Positions 1-9,032 of a stretch of 64,000 nt of DNA are shown in pieces. The stretch comes from Corynebacterium meitnerae (GTDB lineage: Bacteria > Actinomycetota > Actinomycetes > Mycobacteriales > Mycobacteriaceae): positions 1 through 64,000 of the forward strand of contig NZ_JAKMUS010000012.1 in assembly GCF_027570075.1 (NCBI RefSeq). The letters run 5' to 3'. Position numbers and translations under genes: made by a program. The notes beneath the pieces were generated by a model. That model did not search any database, was not told the DNA's origin, and worked only from the letters and a program-made list of their open reading frames with translations. How positions within the stretch are numbered: the first letter of the stretch is position 1; the number at the start of each line of letters is the position of its first letter.

Positions 1-5
1 GGCGA

Positions 6-19
6 TGTAAAATTTTACA
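6..19. repeat. Perfect 14-bp palindrome upstream of ftsH
   Basis: TGTAAAATTTTACA is a perfect inverted repeat in an otherwise GC-rich region, about 125 bp before ftsH. It could be an operator for ftsH or for a gene left of the window, or the tail of an upstream terminator. Nothing in the window decides between these. Confidence 0.4.
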
Positions 20-81
20 CAGCTCCCCCTGGCCTCCCGCCCGCCCAGTGGTACAAAAGTGGGAATGTTTCGGGCGGTGGG

Positions 82-87
82 TAGGCT
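82..87 (+). promoter_or_regulatory. Possible -10 of ftsH
   Basis: TAGGCT matches the corynebacterial TANNNT -10 pattern, 56 nt before the ftsH ATG. No convincing -35 is visible. The ftsH start itself follows GAAGG (135-139). Confidence 0.3.
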
Positions 88-143
88 GTAGGAATTGTTA
101 ACCCGCTAATGAACTCCTACGGCTGAGAACCCACGAAGGCTAG

Positions 144-2510
144 ATGAAAAACAAGACCAACAAAAACGTTGTGCGCTACGGCATTTTCGCTGCCGTTGTC
201 CTCATCCTGCTGTATTTGACCACGCTGATCGGGGATCCGACGCGTAATTACACACAGGTGGACACCTCGATCGCTCTTGAGCAGCTGAACACGAAGAACG
301 TGAAAGAAGCTCAGATCGACGACCGGGAGCAGCGCGTCCGCTTGACTCTGCGTGAGCCCATCAAGGTGGAGGAGCGTGAGGGGATTGAGGAGATTCAGGC
401 TCAGTACCCGGCGCGTACGACACCGGACATCTTTAATGCGGTGAAGGGCGCGGAGGCTGATAAGTACACCACGAATGTGACGCAGGAGTCCTTCCTGATG
501 TCCATGCTCGGTTTCATGCTGCCGATGATTTTGGTCTTCGGCCTTATCTTCTTCTTCATGTACCGGATGCAGGCCGGTGGCGGCATGTTCGGCATCGGTG
601 GTTCGCGGGCGAAGCAGCTGACCAAGGATATGCCGACGAATACGTTCGCGGATGTCGCTGGTGCTGATGAAGCGGTGGATGAGCTGCAGGAGATCAAGGA
701 CTTCTTGCAGGATCCGGAGATCTACGAGAAGTTGGGCGCGAAGATCCCGCGCGGTGTGCTTCTCTACGGCCCGCCGGGAACCGGTAAGACGCTGCTGGCC
801 CGCGCCGTTGCTGGTGAGGCAGGGGTGCCGTTCTACTCCATTTCGGGTTCGGACTTTGTGGAGATGTTCGTTGGTGTCGGCGCCTCCCGCGTCCGCGACC
901 TGTTCAAAACGGCGCGGGAGAACAGCCCGTGCATCATCTTCGTGGATGAGATTGACGCGGTGGGTCGCCAGCGCGGCTCCGGCACCGGTGGTGGCCACGA
1001 TGAGCGTGAGCAGACGCTGAACCAGCTGCTCGTGGAGATGGATGGCTTCGGCGACCGCGAAGGCGTCATCCTCATCGCCGCCACGAACCGCCCGGACATT
1101 CTCGACCCGGCGTTGCTGCGCCCGGGCCGCTTCGACCGTCAGATCCCGGTGACCAACCCGGACCTCGCCGGCCGCGAGAAGATCCTGAACGTCCACGCGA
1201 AGAACAAGCCGTTGGGCCCGGACGCGGACTTGAAATCCCTGGCCAAGCGCACAGCCGGTATGAGCGGTGCGGATCTAGCCAACGTGCTCAACGAGGCCGC
1301 GCTGCTCACTGCCCGCATCGGCGGCAACGTGATCACGGCGGACGCACTCGAGGAAGCCACCGACCGCGTGATCGGCGGCCCGCGCCGCAGCTCCAAGGTC
1401 ATCTCCGAGAAGGAGAAGAAGGTCACGGCCTACCACGAGGGCGGCCATACTCTCGCCGCGTGGGCGCTCAAGGACATTGAGCGCGTGTACAAGGTCACCA
1501 TCCTCGCCCGTGGTCGCACCGGCGGCCACGCCATGACGGCGCCTGAAGATGACAAGGGCATGTACAACCGCGACGAGCTCTTCGCCCGCCTCGTCTTCGC
1601 CATGGGCGGCCGCGCCGCGGAGGAGCTCGTGTTCGGCGAGCCCACCACCGGCGCGTCCGCGGACATCGAGCAGGCCACGAAGATCGCCCGGGCGATGGTG
1701 ATGGAATACGGCATGTCCTCCACGCTCGGCGCGGTCAAGTACGGCGACGAGGCCGGCGACCCGTTTGCCCGCGCGATGGGCGGCGGCGTGCTCGAGTATT
1801 CGCCAGCAGTCGCTGAGACGATCGATCGCGAAGTGCATGAGCTTATCGACGAAGCCCACTCCCGCGCCTACTCCATCCTCGAAGAACACCGCGACTACCT
1901 GGACACCCTCGCCTCCAAACTGCTGGAGAAGGAGACCCTGCGCCGCGGCGACCTGGAGGCCATCTTCGATGGCATCGAGCCGCAGGGCTCCGGTCTGCCG
2001 CCGGTGGATGCGCGCTTCGGCCGTCAGATTGGCCGCGAGCCGGTGAAGACCCCGGTAGAGATCGCAGAGGAGCGCGGCGAGGAGCCGCCGAAGAGGTTCT
2101 CGCTGCTGGAAGCATCGCAGCAGGCACGCGCCCGCCGTCAGGCTGAGCGTGAAGCGCAGAACGCACCGACCAGGCCGACCGCACCGACCGGGCCGCGCAA
2201 GCCAGGCACCCAGCCGCGTTACGACGGCCCCCAGCCCCCCGCCGACTGGTCCTTCCCCGGTGACAAGCGCGGACCCCAACCACACCCGGGCAACCGTGCG
2301 TACCCAGCTGGACCTGTCGGGCCGACAGGCCCAGCAGGAGCACAAGGCCCAGCAGGAAATGCGGACACCGAGGTCATCGGTTTCCGTCTGCCGGAGAACG
2401 AACAGCCGGACCATGAATGGGATGACCGCGAGGACCGTGACACCCGCGAGACCCGCGTGATCAAGAAAGACGCTGGCCCTCGCCACCTCAAGCCGGAGGA
2501 AGAAGAATAA
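144..2510 (+). CDS. ftsH: ATP-dependent zinc metalloprotease FtsH
   Basis: Membrane-anchored AAA+ protease that degrades misassembled membrane proteins and selected cytosolic substrates. Two N-terminal membrane segments (about residues 12-31 and 116-141) flank an extracytoplasmic region. The AAA domain has Walker A GPPGTGKT (about 209), Walker B IIFVDEID and the arginine-finger region RPGRFDR. The peptidase M41 site is HEGGH (about 431-435), with the third zinc ligand probably in SADIEQAT. At 788 aa it is longer than the usual 610-650 aa. The extra length is a Pro/Gly/Arg-rich tail after about residue 640, which includes collagen-like G-P-x triplets near 722-738. Its stop overlaps the folE start (TAATG), so it probably heads the folate operon. 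Confidence 0.97.
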   Translation: MKNKTNKNVVRYGIFAAVVLILLYLTTLIGDPTRNYTQVDTSIALEQLNTKNVKEAQIDDREQRVRLTLREPIKVEEREGIEEIQAQYPARTTPDIFNAVKGAEADKYTTNVTQESFLMSMLGFMLPMILVFGLIFFFMYRMQAGGGMFGIGGSRAKQLTKDMPTNTFADVAGADEAVDELQEIKDFLQDPEIYEKLGAKIPRGVLLYGPPGTGKTLLARAVAGEAGVPFYSISGSDFVEMFVGVGASRVRDLFKTARENSPCIIFVDEIDAVGRQRGSGTGGGHDEREQTLNQLLVEMDGFGDREGVILIAATNRPDILDPALLRPGRFDRQIPVTNPDLAGREKILNVHAKNKPLGPDADLKSLAKRTAGMSGADLANVLNEAALLTARIGGNVITADALEEATDRVIGGPRRSSKVISEKEKKVTAYHEGGHTLAAWALKDIERVYKVTILARGRTGGHAMTAPEDDKGMYNRDELFARLVFAMGGRAAEELVFGEPTTGASADIEQATKIARAMVMEYGMSSTLGAVKYGDEAGDPFARAMGGGVLEYSPAVAETIDREVHELIDEAHSRAYSILEEHRDYLDTLASKLLEKETLRRGDLEAIFDGIEPQGSGLPPVDARFGRQIGREPVKTPVEIAEERGEEPPKRFSLLEASQQARARRQAEREAQNAPTRPTAPTGPRKPGTQPRYDGPQPPADWSFPGDKRGPQPHPGNRAYPAGPVGPTGPAGAQGPAGNADTEVIGFRLPENEQPDHEWDDREDRDTRETRVIKKDAGPRHLKPEEEE

Positions 2511-3187
2511 TGACTGATCCTTTGAATGCTGCGATTGCTCGCGCGGTGAACCCGAACGCGGGGGAGCCTGCGGAGAAGAGGCAGGCTGAGAAGAAGCCAG
2601 CGCCACAGGCTGAACAGCGCCCCGCTTTTGACCGGGCGCGCGCGGAGGCAGCGGTGCGTGAACTGCTGCTGGCGGTGGGCGAGGACCCGGACCGTGAAGG
2701 TCTGGTGGACACACCGGCGCGTGTGGCGCGGGCGTATGAAGAGGTGTTCGCAGGTTTGCACACGGATCCGACGACGGTGCTGGAAAAGACCTTCGCGGAA
2801 AACCACGAGGAGTTGGTGTTGGTGCGTGATGTGCCGATCTACTCCACGTGTGAGCACCACTTGGTGCCGTTCTACGGTGTCGCCCACATCGGGTACATCC
2901 CGGGGGAGGACGGCCATGTGACGGGCTTGTCCAAGCTGGCGCGACTGGCGGATATGTACGCCAAGCGGCCGCAGGTGCAGGAGAGGTTGACGAGTCAGAT
3001 TGCGGATGCGCTCGTCGATAAGCTTGGGGCGCAATCTGTGATCGTGGTGATCGAATGTGAGCACCTGTGCATGGCCATGCGTGGGATCCGGAAGCCGGGC
3101 GCGACGACCACGACGTCGGCGGTGCGCGGCGGATTTAAGCGCAACGCGGCATCGCGCGCCGAAGTGTTGAGCCTGATCAGGGGTTAA
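2510..3187 (+). CDS. folE: GTP cyclohydrolase I
   Basis: Converts GTP to 7,8-dihydroneopterin triphosphate, the first step of folate synthesis. Recognised by CEHHLVPF and [17 protein letters not shown], which supply the zinc Cys/His/Cys ligands and active-site residues, and by the phosphate-binding region around SKLARL. The first 40 or so residues are a charged, Lys/Glu/Ala-rich extension ahead of the conserved core. The start overlaps the ftsH stop by one base, implying translational coupling. folP begins 2 nt after its stop. Confidence 0.96.
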   Translation: MTDPLNAAIARAVNPNAGEPAEKRQAEKKPAPQAEQRPAFDRARAEAAVRELLLAVGEDPDREGLVDTPARVARAYEEVFAGLHTDPTTVLEKTFAENHEELVLVRDVPIYSTCEHHLVPFYGVAHIGYIPGEDGHVTGLSKLARLADMYAKRPQVQERLTSQIADALVDKLGAQSVIVVIECEHLCMAMRGIRKPGATTTTSAVRGGFKRNAASRAEVLSLIRG

Positions 3188-3189
3188 AA

Positions 3190-4050
3190 ATGGTCACTGT
3201 TGCAGATCTGACCACGCCCGGCCGCACGATGGTCATGGGCATTGTGAACGTCACGGAAGACAGTTTTTCCGACGGCGGGAAGTGGCTCGACCGCGACCGC
3301 GCGATCGCGCACGCGAAAGAGCTGGTGGCGCAGGGCGCGGACATGATCGATGTCGGCGCAGAATCCACCCGCCCGGGCGCGACGCGTGTGCCGGCCGAGG
3401 TGGAGGCGGAGCGCGCCAAAGAGGTGATCGCGGCGCTGCACGCGGAGGGAATCCGCACGTCGGTGGACACGATGCGCGCGTCGACGGCCCTTGCCGCGGC
3501 GGAAGCTGGCGTGGACATGATCAACGACGTCTCCGGTGGCCTGGCCGACCCGGACATGTACCGCGTCATGGCGGAGACCGCGCTGCCGGTGTGCCTGATG
3601 CACTGGCGGACGGTGGATAATGCGGATTTTGTGAATGCGTCGGGAAGCGCTGATCACGGCGGGGACGTGGTGGCCGATGTGCACGAGACGCTGAAACGCC
3701 TGACCGACAACGCCGTCGCCGCGGGCGTGGAGCACTCGCAGATTGTGCTCGACCCGGGCCTGGGCTTTGCCAAGACAGCGGCCGATAACTGGGCGCTGCT
3801 CAACGCGCTGCCGGAGTTCATCGCCGGTGACCTGCCGGTGCTCGTGGGGGCGTCGCGCAAGCGCTTCCTCACGGAGATCCGCGCGAACCGCGGGCTGGAG
3901 GCGAACCCGTCGCTGGCTGACCCGGCGACCGCCGCTGTTACCGCGATCAGCGCGCACCTCGGCGCGTGGGGCGTGCGCGTGCATGAGGTCGACGTCTCGC
4001 GCGACGCGGTCGACGTCGCTGCAGCTTGGCAAGGAGGAGCTCGTGGCTGA
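3190..4050 (+). CDS. folP: Dihydropteroate synthase
   Basis: Condenses p-aminobenzoate with hydroxymethyl-dihydropterin pyrophosphate. It is the sulfonamide target. Both family signatures are present: GIVNVTEDSFSDGG near the N-terminus and DVGAESTRPGA at about residue 56, followed by the TIM-barrel strand motifs DMINDVSGG and LDPGLGFAKT. At 286 aa it has normal length. It sits between folE and folB, overlapping the folB start, so it is the folate-pathway enzyme and not a stray paralogue. Confidence 0.96.
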   Translation: MVTVADLTTPGRTMVMGIVNVTEDSFSDGGKWLDRDRAIAHAKELVAQGADMIDVGAESTRPGATRVPAEVEAERAKEVIAALHAEGIRTSVDTMRASTALAAAEAGVDMINDVSGGLADPDMYRVMAETALPVCLMHWRTVDNADFVNASGSADHGGDVVADVHETLKRLTDNAVAAGVEHSQIVLDPGLGFAKTAADNWALLNALPEFIAGDLPVLVGASRKRFLTEIRANRGLEANPSLADPATAAVTAISAHLGAWGVRVHEVDVSRDAVDVAAAWQGGARG

Positions 4051-4435
4051 CCGCATCCAACTCACCGGAATCAAGGTCTTCGCCGGGCACGGAGTTCTGC
4101 CGCACGAGGCGGAATTCGGCCAGCCATTTCTGCTGGACATCACGTGTTGGCTCGACTTCGCTGACGCCGCGCGCACGGATGACCTGACCAAAACCATCAA
4201 CTACGCCGAGCTCGCCGCGGGCGCAGTCCGGATCGCGCAAGGCACGCGCCGGGAACTCATCGAAACGGTGGCCACGGAGATCGCCGACGACGCCCTCGCG
4301 CGCTACGAGCAGCTCCACGCCGTCGAGGTCACCGTGCACAAGCCGCATGCGCCAGTGGGCTTGCTTATCGACGATGTCGCTGTCACCGCCCGCCGCTCCC
4401 GCAAAACCCGAACCGTTCCTGGCCGGGAGGCGTAA
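4043..4435 (+). CDS. folB: Dihydroneopterin aldolase
   Basis: Cleaves 7,8-dihydroneopterin to 6-hydroxymethyl-dihydropterin and glycolaldehyde. The 130-aa product starts at GTG 4043, preceded by AAGGAGGAG at 4031-4039, and overlaps folP by 8 nt. An upstream in-frame open stretch is only the folP shadow. Family features are IKVFAGHGVLPHEAEFGQPF near the N-terminus, the TINYAEL segment, and the C-terminal VTVHKPHAPV containing the catalytic Lys. It lies in the folate operon between folP and folK. Confidence 0.95.
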   Translation: MADRIQLTGIKVFAGHGVLPHEAEFGQPFLLDITCWLDFADAARTDDLTKTINYAELAAGAVRIAQGTRRELIETVATEIADDALARYEQLHAVEVTVHKPHAPVGLLIDDVAVTARRSRKTRTVPGREA

Positions 4436-4440
4436 ACGCG

Positions 4441-4923
4441 ATGCGTGCTGTCCTGTCCACCGGCTCCAACATGGAGGATTCCCGCGCCCACCTGGCTAGC
4501 GTGGCGCGCGCGTTCGCAGATGAGCTCGTCGCCGCCTCGCAGGTGTACCGCACCGCACCGTGGGGTGGGGTGGAGCAGGATGACTTCTTGAACCAGACGC
4601 TCATCGTGGACGTCGATTGCACGCCGCACGAACTGTTGGCGCGCTGCCAGGCCGCCGAGAACGCGGCGCACCGCGTGCGCGATGTGCGGTGGGGTCCGCG
4701 CACACTTGACGTGGACATCGTCGCGCTTTTCGACGACACGGGGCAGGAAATCTTCGTCGACACCCCCGACCTGATCGTCCCGCACCCGCGCGCGGATCAA
4801 CGCGCTTTTGTCCTCGTGCCCTGGCTGGAACTCGATGAGCAGGCCACAATGGGTGGACAGAGTGTGCAGTCTCTGCTGCGCGCGCTTCCTAGTACCCCCG
4901 AGAACCACGTGAGTCCCGCATGA
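4441..4923 (+). CDS. folK: 2-amino-4-hydroxy-6-hydroxymethyldihydropteridine pyrophosphokinase
   Basis: Transfers pyrophosphate from ATP to hydroxymethyl-dihydropterin, giving the FolP substrate. The 160-aa protein carries STGSNMEDSRAHL at the N-terminus, the DDFLNQ region, the RWGPRTLDVDIVALFDD signature with metal-binding Asp residues, and PHPRADQRAFVLVPW. Order and spacing (6 nt after folB) place it in the folE-P-B-K operon. Its end overlaps the next gene by 4 nt. Confidence 0.96.
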   Translation: MRAVLSTGSNMEDSRAHLASVARAFADELVAASQVYRTAPWGGVEQDDFLNQTLIVDVDCTPHELLARCQAAENAAHRVRDVRWGPRTLDVDIVALFDDTGQEIFVDTPDLIVPHPRADQRAFVLVPWLELDEQATMGGQSVQSLLRALPSTPENHVSPA

Positions 4924-5387
4924 CCCGCACGAACACGGCTGAACTCGTTGCTGTTGCCGGCTTCTTCGCCGCGGCGGCCGTTATTCTCGTGCGCCGGTTT
5001 TACGGCGCGTGGCAGACCGTGTCTCCGGTGTGGTCCCTGCCGTTGTGGGGATTCGCGCTGTTGTGTGTGTTTTTGACGGTGATGGTCCGGCGGCGTCGTG
5101 AAGAAGGCCGCGTGGGGTTGGATCGCTCGCAGATGAACCCGATGATGGTGGCGAACTTTATGGTCGTCGGTAAGGCTGCTGCCTGGGCTGGCGCGATTAT
5201 TGGCGGCTGGTTCCTCGGCGTGGCGGTGTGGGTGATTCCGCGCGTGAACGTGCTGGCAGCAGCGGAGGCAGACCTGCCCGGAGTCATCGCGGGCACGCTT
5301 GGCGGCGTGGCGTTGGCTGTGGCGGGAGTGGTGCTGGAGAGGTCCTGTGAGGTGTCGCCACCAACCGAGGGTGAGCCTGCACGATAA
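4920..5387 (+). CDS. DUF3180 family membrane protein
   Basis: A 155-aa integral membrane protein with about four hydrophobic segments (near residues 7-24, 37-54, 81-104 and 120-142). It is conserved right after folK in actinobacteria, including the mycobacterial ftsH-fol cluster. No catalytic motif is visible and the function is unknown. It starts inside the folK stop region (ATGA overlap), so it is translationally coupled to folK. Confidence 0.85.
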   Translation: MTRTNTAELVAVAGFFAAAAVILVRRFYGAWQTVSPVWSLPLWGFALLCVFLTVMVRRRREEGRVGLDRSQMNPMMVANFMVVGKAAAWAGAIIGGWFLGVAVWVIPRVNVLAAAEADLPGVIAGTLGGVALAVAGVVLERSCEVSPPTEGEPAR

Positions 5388-5390
5388 GGT
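5385..5390 (+). promoter_or_regulatory. -10 for a leaderless start at 5398
   Basis: TAAGGT, then 7 nt, then ATG 5398, with no Shine-Dalgarno between. It lies at the very end of the DUF3180 gene, so the downstream gene can be transcribed independently. Confidence 0.55.
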
Positions 5391-5397
5391 AGGCACC

Positions 5398-6420
5398 ATG
5401 ACTGGTGAGGACCGATCCCGCGACGGCGGCAATTTCTGGATGATCGTGCTGATCCTGCTCGCCCTCATCGCGACAGTGATCATGCTGTTCAGCAACTCTT
5501 CTGCATGGCTCCAAATTGCCCTCCTTGCCTCCCTGTGGGCGGCGATCATTGGTTTCCTGCTGGTGACGCGTGCCCGCAAGGACCGCGACCAGGCTGAAGC
5601 CCTCCTCGCCGCCCGTGAGCGCGAGTACGGCGCTGAGCTGGAAGCCCTGCGCGCCCACAACGAGGCAGCACGCGCCGCTGGTGGCTTGTCGCCCGCCGCT
5701 GATCCTGAGATCCTCCGCGAAATCCGCGCCGAGCTCGCCGCCCTGCGCGCCCAGCTTGAGGATCTTTCCGGCCGCGAGTTCGGTTACGAGCCCGCCGCCC
5801 TCCAGGCAGAGGCCCGCCGCATCATGGAGATTGAGGCGCGCGCCCAGCAGGCGCAGCCGGCTCAGCCTGCTCAACCCGCCCAACCTGCTCAACCCGCCCA
5901 GCCGGCCCAGCCAGATTCCACCTCCACCGAGGACACCACCCGCATCGCCCCCGTGCGTGACCGCGATGAGAACGAGGCGATCAACGCGCTGTCCCGCCCA
6001 ACCCAGCCGGCCACCGCGCACATCAGTGGCGCCCCGTCGTCGGATGCTGTTGCTGGTCGCGTCGGTTCCCACCGCGCGCCGGAGGGCCGCAACCCGCTGA
6101 CGGACCTGATCCGCGAGCGCCAGGAGGAGCGCGAGCGCGAAGAGCGTGAAGCCCGCGAACGCGCAGAGCAGGCCAAGCGAGCTGAGGCAGCAAGGCAGGC
6201 GGAGGCGGCAAAGCAGGCTGAGGCAGCAAGGCAGGCGGAGGCCGCAAAGCGCGCCGAAGCCGAAAAGCAGGCAGCGCAGGCAGCACAAGCCGCCCAAGCC
6301 GAGCAGGTCGAGCCGGAGGAGCCTGTGGAAGAGCGCCGCGGGCGTCGTCGCGCGGATGCGAACCGTGAGGGTGCGCTGACCGTCGCTGAGCTTCTCGCGC
6401 GCAGCAAGAAGAACAAGTAG
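5398..6420 (+). CDS. DUF6779-like membrane protein with coiled coil and low-complexity repeats
   Basis: The 340-aa protein has two adjacent membrane segments near the N-terminus (about residues 12-30 and 34-54). A charged helical region follows (about 60-140), then a run of repeated Gln-Pro-Ala triplets (about 148-175), a disordered linker, and a Glu/Arg/Ala-rich coiled coil with EAARQAEAAKQ-type repeats (about 240-310). The ATG at 5398 was chosen over an upstream in-frame codon because it follows a -10 hexamer and avoids a long overlap with the preceding gene. The same place in the mycobacterial cluster holds a similar protein. Function unknown; a scaffold or envelope role is only a guess. 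Confidence 0.75.
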   Translation: MTGEDRSRDGGNFWMIVLILLALIATVIMLFSNSSAWLQIALLASLWAAIIGFLLVTRARKDRDQAEALLAAREREYGAELEALRAHNEAARAAGGLSPAADPEILREIRAELAALRAQLEDLSGREFGYEPAALQAEARRIMEIEARAQQAQPAQPAQPAQPAQPAQPAQPDSTSTEDTTRIAPVRDRDENEAINALSRPTQPATAHISGAPSSDAVAGRVGSHRAPEGRNPLTDLIRERQEEREREEREARERAEQAKRAEAARQAEAAKQAEAARQAEAAKRAEAEKQAAQAAQAAQAEQVEPEEPVEERRGRRRADANREGALTVAELLARSKKNK

Positions 6421-6429
6421 AGGAGCGCG

Positions 6430-7122
6430 ATGACGCAGCCACGCTTGACCATTGGGGTGCTCGGGGACAAGGAGACCGTCGAGCTGTTTGAGCGCGGCGG
6501 CCACACCGTGCGCCAGATCAACGGCGATGGGGATCACCTGGATGTGGACATGATTGTCCTGGATGTACCGGGTGTTCCGCTTGAGGTCATGGTGGATCGG
6601 TGGCTCGGCGAGGTGCGCCGCGGCCAGCTGGTCCTGCATACCTCGCTCGAGTATGGCGTGCAGGTGCTGGACCCGCTGGAGGTGCAAGGCGCGATCGTGA
6701 TGGCGGCGCACCGCGTGTGGAAGGACTTCTGGGTCGCGTCCGCCGCCGACGAAATCGGGGAGTCGGTGCTCAGCCTGCTCATCCCGGAGATGGGCGGCAA
6801 CCTCACCATGATTGAGGATTCGCAGCGCCCAGCCATCATGGCGGGTAAAAGGATGCTCAAGCTTGTCGACGTCGCCCGCCAAGACGCCTTCTCCCTCCTC
6901 GCCCACGCGCTTCCCGCCGTTGAGCTGGAAGTCGATGAATATTGGACGCTGCCCGGGGAAGGCCAAAACCTGCAGGTGAACGTGCCGCAGCTGGAGCAGA
7001 TGTACCAGACCATCGAGGACCCGGGGGTGGGGAGGTTGTTTGTGGAGTTGGTGCGCAGAGAAGCATCGCGCAGCAGCGCGGCGGCCGTGGAGCTGTGGGC
7101 AATGGAGAAGAACTCGAAGTAG
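6430..7122 (+). CDS. Rossmann-like (6PGDH/DUF2520-type) conserved protein
   Basis: A 230-aa soluble protein preceded by AGGAG at 6421-6425. The N-terminus (LTIGVLGDKETVELFERGGHTVRQING) looks like a degenerate dinucleotide-binding beta-alpha-beta unit, and the C-terminal half is helical. Actinobacteria conserve such a protein immediately before panC, so a link to pantothenate or NAD(P)-dependent chemistry is plausible. The glycine pattern is incomplete (GVLGDK), so cofactor binding is uncertain. Confidence 0.7.
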   Translation: MTQPRLTIGVLGDKETVELFERGGHTVRQINGDGDHLDVDMIVLDVPGVPLEVMVDRWLGEVRRGQLVLHTSLEYGVQVLDPLEVQGAIVMAAHRVWKDFWVASAADEIGESVLSLLIPEMGGNLTMIEDSQRPAIMAGKRMLKLVDVARQDAFSLLAHALPAVELEVDEYWTLPGEGQNLQVNVPQLEQMYQTIEDPGVGRLFVELVRREASRSSAAAVELWAMEKNSK

Positions 7123-7127
7123 GGCCG

Positions 7128-7133
7128 TACCCT
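7128..7133 (+). promoter_or_regulatory. -10 for a leaderless panC-like transcript
   Basis: TACCCT, 7-nt spacer, ATG 7141. No ribosome binding site is visible. Confidence 0.5.
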
Positions 7134-7140
7134 TGCGGGT

Positions 7141-7926
7141 ATGACGTTTACACCGGGGAATGCGGTGGTCGTGACTGACCCCGCGCAGTTTGCTACGTAT
7201 GGCCGGGCGTTCCGCAAGACCGGCAAGAGGGTTGTGTTGGTGCCGCTCGGCGCCGGGATTCATGCTGGTCACATCGCGTTGATTCGGGCGGCGAAGTCGC
7301 TGCTGGGAAGCATTGTTATGGTCACGTTTAGCGGCGAGGAGGTCCCGGAGGATTTCGCGCGCGAGGGCGTCGATGTGGTCTTCCACGGCAACTTCAACCC
7401 GCCGGTGCGCATCCGCCCGCAGCTGGATCACCTGGAGGATCCGGAGGAGATCAGCGCCAACATCACGCGAACGATCGCCGCGATCAACGCCGCGCACGCG
7501 AGCGATGTCGTGGTGGGGGAGAAGGATTTTGAGGAGCTCGTCGCGCTCCAGCAGGCAGTCAGCGCGCTCAACATGGAAGTGCAGCTGCATAGCTTGCCGA
7601 CGATCCGCGCAACCGGCGGCGTCGCCATGTCCCTCCGCAATGACCGTGTCCCCGCTGACATGCAGGATGCTGCTCTGGCGCTGTCGGCGGCGTTGACCGC
7701 GGGTGCGCATGTGGCGGAGCGCGGCGTTGCCGCGATCGTGGAAACCGTGCGCGGCGTCCTCGAAGCCGGCGGCGTCACCCCCGATTACGTCGAGGTGCGC
7801 GATCTTGGCTTTGGCCCCGCGCCGGAAACCGGTGATGCGCGTCTGCTCGCCGCTGCCACGTTTGGCCCCGTGCGTCTGATCGACAGCGTGGGAGTTCCCG
7901 TCGGAGTCGGATTTAAAAACAGCTAA
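7141..7926 (+). CDS. panC: Divergent pantoate--beta-alanine ligase (PanC-like)
   Basis: PanC joins pantoate and beta-alanine using ATP. This 261-aa protein keeps the nucleotidyltransferase HAGH motif (GIHAGHIALIRAAK), the GEKDF segment, and a RATGGVAMSLRN version of the MSSRN motif. It is shorter than the usual 280 aa and differs at substrate positions: the NPxQF loop is replaced by VTFSGEEVPEDFA, and the GEKDxQQL glutamines are Glu-Glu (GEKDFEEL). Those glutamines contact pantoate in studied PanC enzymes. It may therefore be a paralogue with changed specificity. Mycobacteria have panD and coaX next; neither is here. Confidence 0.75.
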   Translation: MTFTPGNAVVVTDPAQFATYGRAFRKTGKRVVLVPLGAGIHAGHIALIRAAKSLLGSIVMVTFSGEEVPEDFAREGVDVVFHGNFNPPVRIRPQLDHLEDPEEISANITRTIAAINAAHASDVVVGEKDFEELVALQQAVSALNMEVQLHSLPTIRATGGVAMSLRNDRVPADMQDAALALSAALTAGAHVAERGVAAIVETVRGVLEAGGVTPDYVEVRDLGFGPAPETGDARLLAAATFGPVRLIDSVGVPVGVGFKNS

Positions 7927-8009
7927 CCCGCGCGAACGCGCTATGTTTATTGCAGCAACGCCCACCAGCCGGTGACGCCGGCCCGGAAAAGGAGAAGCCC
8001 ACTACTGCC

Positions 8010-9032
8010 ATGTCCCACCACAATTTCTATGAGTCCCTCGGTTTGGACCGTTCGAAGGATTCGGCCGCGCTGCGCGCCGAGATCAACGAGAAGTTAGGGG
8101 CCGGTGGGCTTACCGACGCATTGCGTGACGAACTCCAAGTCGCCTCCCAAGTTCTCGGCGACTCACGCCGCCGCGCCGCCTACGACTCCCGCCTGGATGA
8201 CCCGAACGCGCCCACCATCACGGTGGCCGCGCTGCGTGAGTTGGCGCGCGTGGACTTCGGCCCTGAACCCAAGCCGGAGCCCAAGCCGGAGCCGAAGCCG
8301 GAGCCGAAGCCGGAACCGAAGCTGGTCAAGCCCAAGCCGAAGCAGTACTTCCCGGATACGGACCCGAGTGGCCGCGCGGTGACGGTGCAGCAGCCAGCGC
8401 AGCAGCCAGCACAGGCAGCACAGCCGCAGTCCCAGCCGTACGCCTACCCACCGCAGCCCCCGCAGGGTTACAGCTACCCGCCGCAGTACCAGCAGCAGTA
8501 CCAACCACAATACCAGTCCCAGCCGGAGGAGAAGAAAAAGAAGAGCGGCGCCTCCGTCCCGCTCATCATGGCCATTGTGCTGGTGCTCGCCGGTATCGGC
8601 GCTGGTGGTTGGTGGCTCTGGGATAACGCGGGTGAGCCGTGGGAGGCGAATGACCAGGCGGTCGCCGACGCATTCCCGCGCATCCTGCCGGAGAAGAACG
8701 GCCAGCGTGGCTGGCAGAACATGAAGTGCGAATCCAAGGCGCCGGAGGACGGCCAGGAAGCTCGCATTCGCTGCTCCAACAAGGAGCTGGGTGTCAGCGT
8801 GATTGATTACGGCACGCCGGAAGCGCGCGATGCGGTGCTGCCGGAGGGGGAGCCGGACACGATCGGTAACGCGAAGTGCAGTGCTAAGTCCTACAAGATG
8901 GAAGGCGTGACTCCGCCGGCGTTCACCCTCGCGCCGGAGGGGGCGGATGGGCGCTACCTCCTCATCGTTAATGGCAATGAGGCTGAGTCCAAGCGCATGA
9001 ACCTCAACATGTGCGATAAGACGCGCGAGTGA
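8010..9032 (+). CDS. J-domain-like single-pass membrane protein with PEPK repeats
   Basis: Of 340 aa, the first 70 or so resemble a DnaJ J-domain (NFYESLGLDRSKDSAALRAEIN ... SRRRAAYDSRL), but no HPD tripeptide is present, so Hsp70 stimulation is unlikely. Pro-Glu-Pro-Lys repeats follow (about 88-108), then a Gln/Pro/Tyr-rich linker. One membrane helix (about 183-206) is followed by a Cys-containing external domain of about 130 aa. The start at ATG 8010 aligns with the J-domain. An upstream in-frame codon at 7950 would add an unrelated extension. It overlaps the next gene by 1-4 nt. Function unknown. Confidence 0.7.
   Translation: MSHHNFYESLGLDRSKDSAALRAEINEKLGAGGLTDALRDELQVASQVLGDSRRRAAYDSRLDDPNAPTITVAALRELARVDFGPEPKPEPKPEPKPEPKPEPKLVKPKPKQYFPDTDPSGRAVTVQQPAQQPAQAAQPQSQPYAYPPQPPQGYSYPPQYQQQYQPQYQSQPEEKKKKSGASVPLIMAIVLVLAGIGAGGWWLWDNAGEPWEANDQAVADAFPRILPEKNGQRGWQNMKCESKAPEDGQEARIRCSNKELGVSVIDYGTPEARDAVLPEGEPDTIGNAKCSAKSYKMEGVTPPAFTLAPEGADGRYLLIVNGNEAESKRMNLNMCDKTRE

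Noticed and set aside
5284..7965. 893-residue open frame on the minus strand
   Set aside because: It is antisense to five recognisable genes and its translation is low-complexity His/Arg/Leu-rich. Long antisense frames are common in high-GC DNA.
8270..8330. Tandem repeat suggesting a CRISPR or minisatellite
   Set aside because: These are in-frame Pro-Glu-Pro-Lys codons in a protein linker. There are no spacers.
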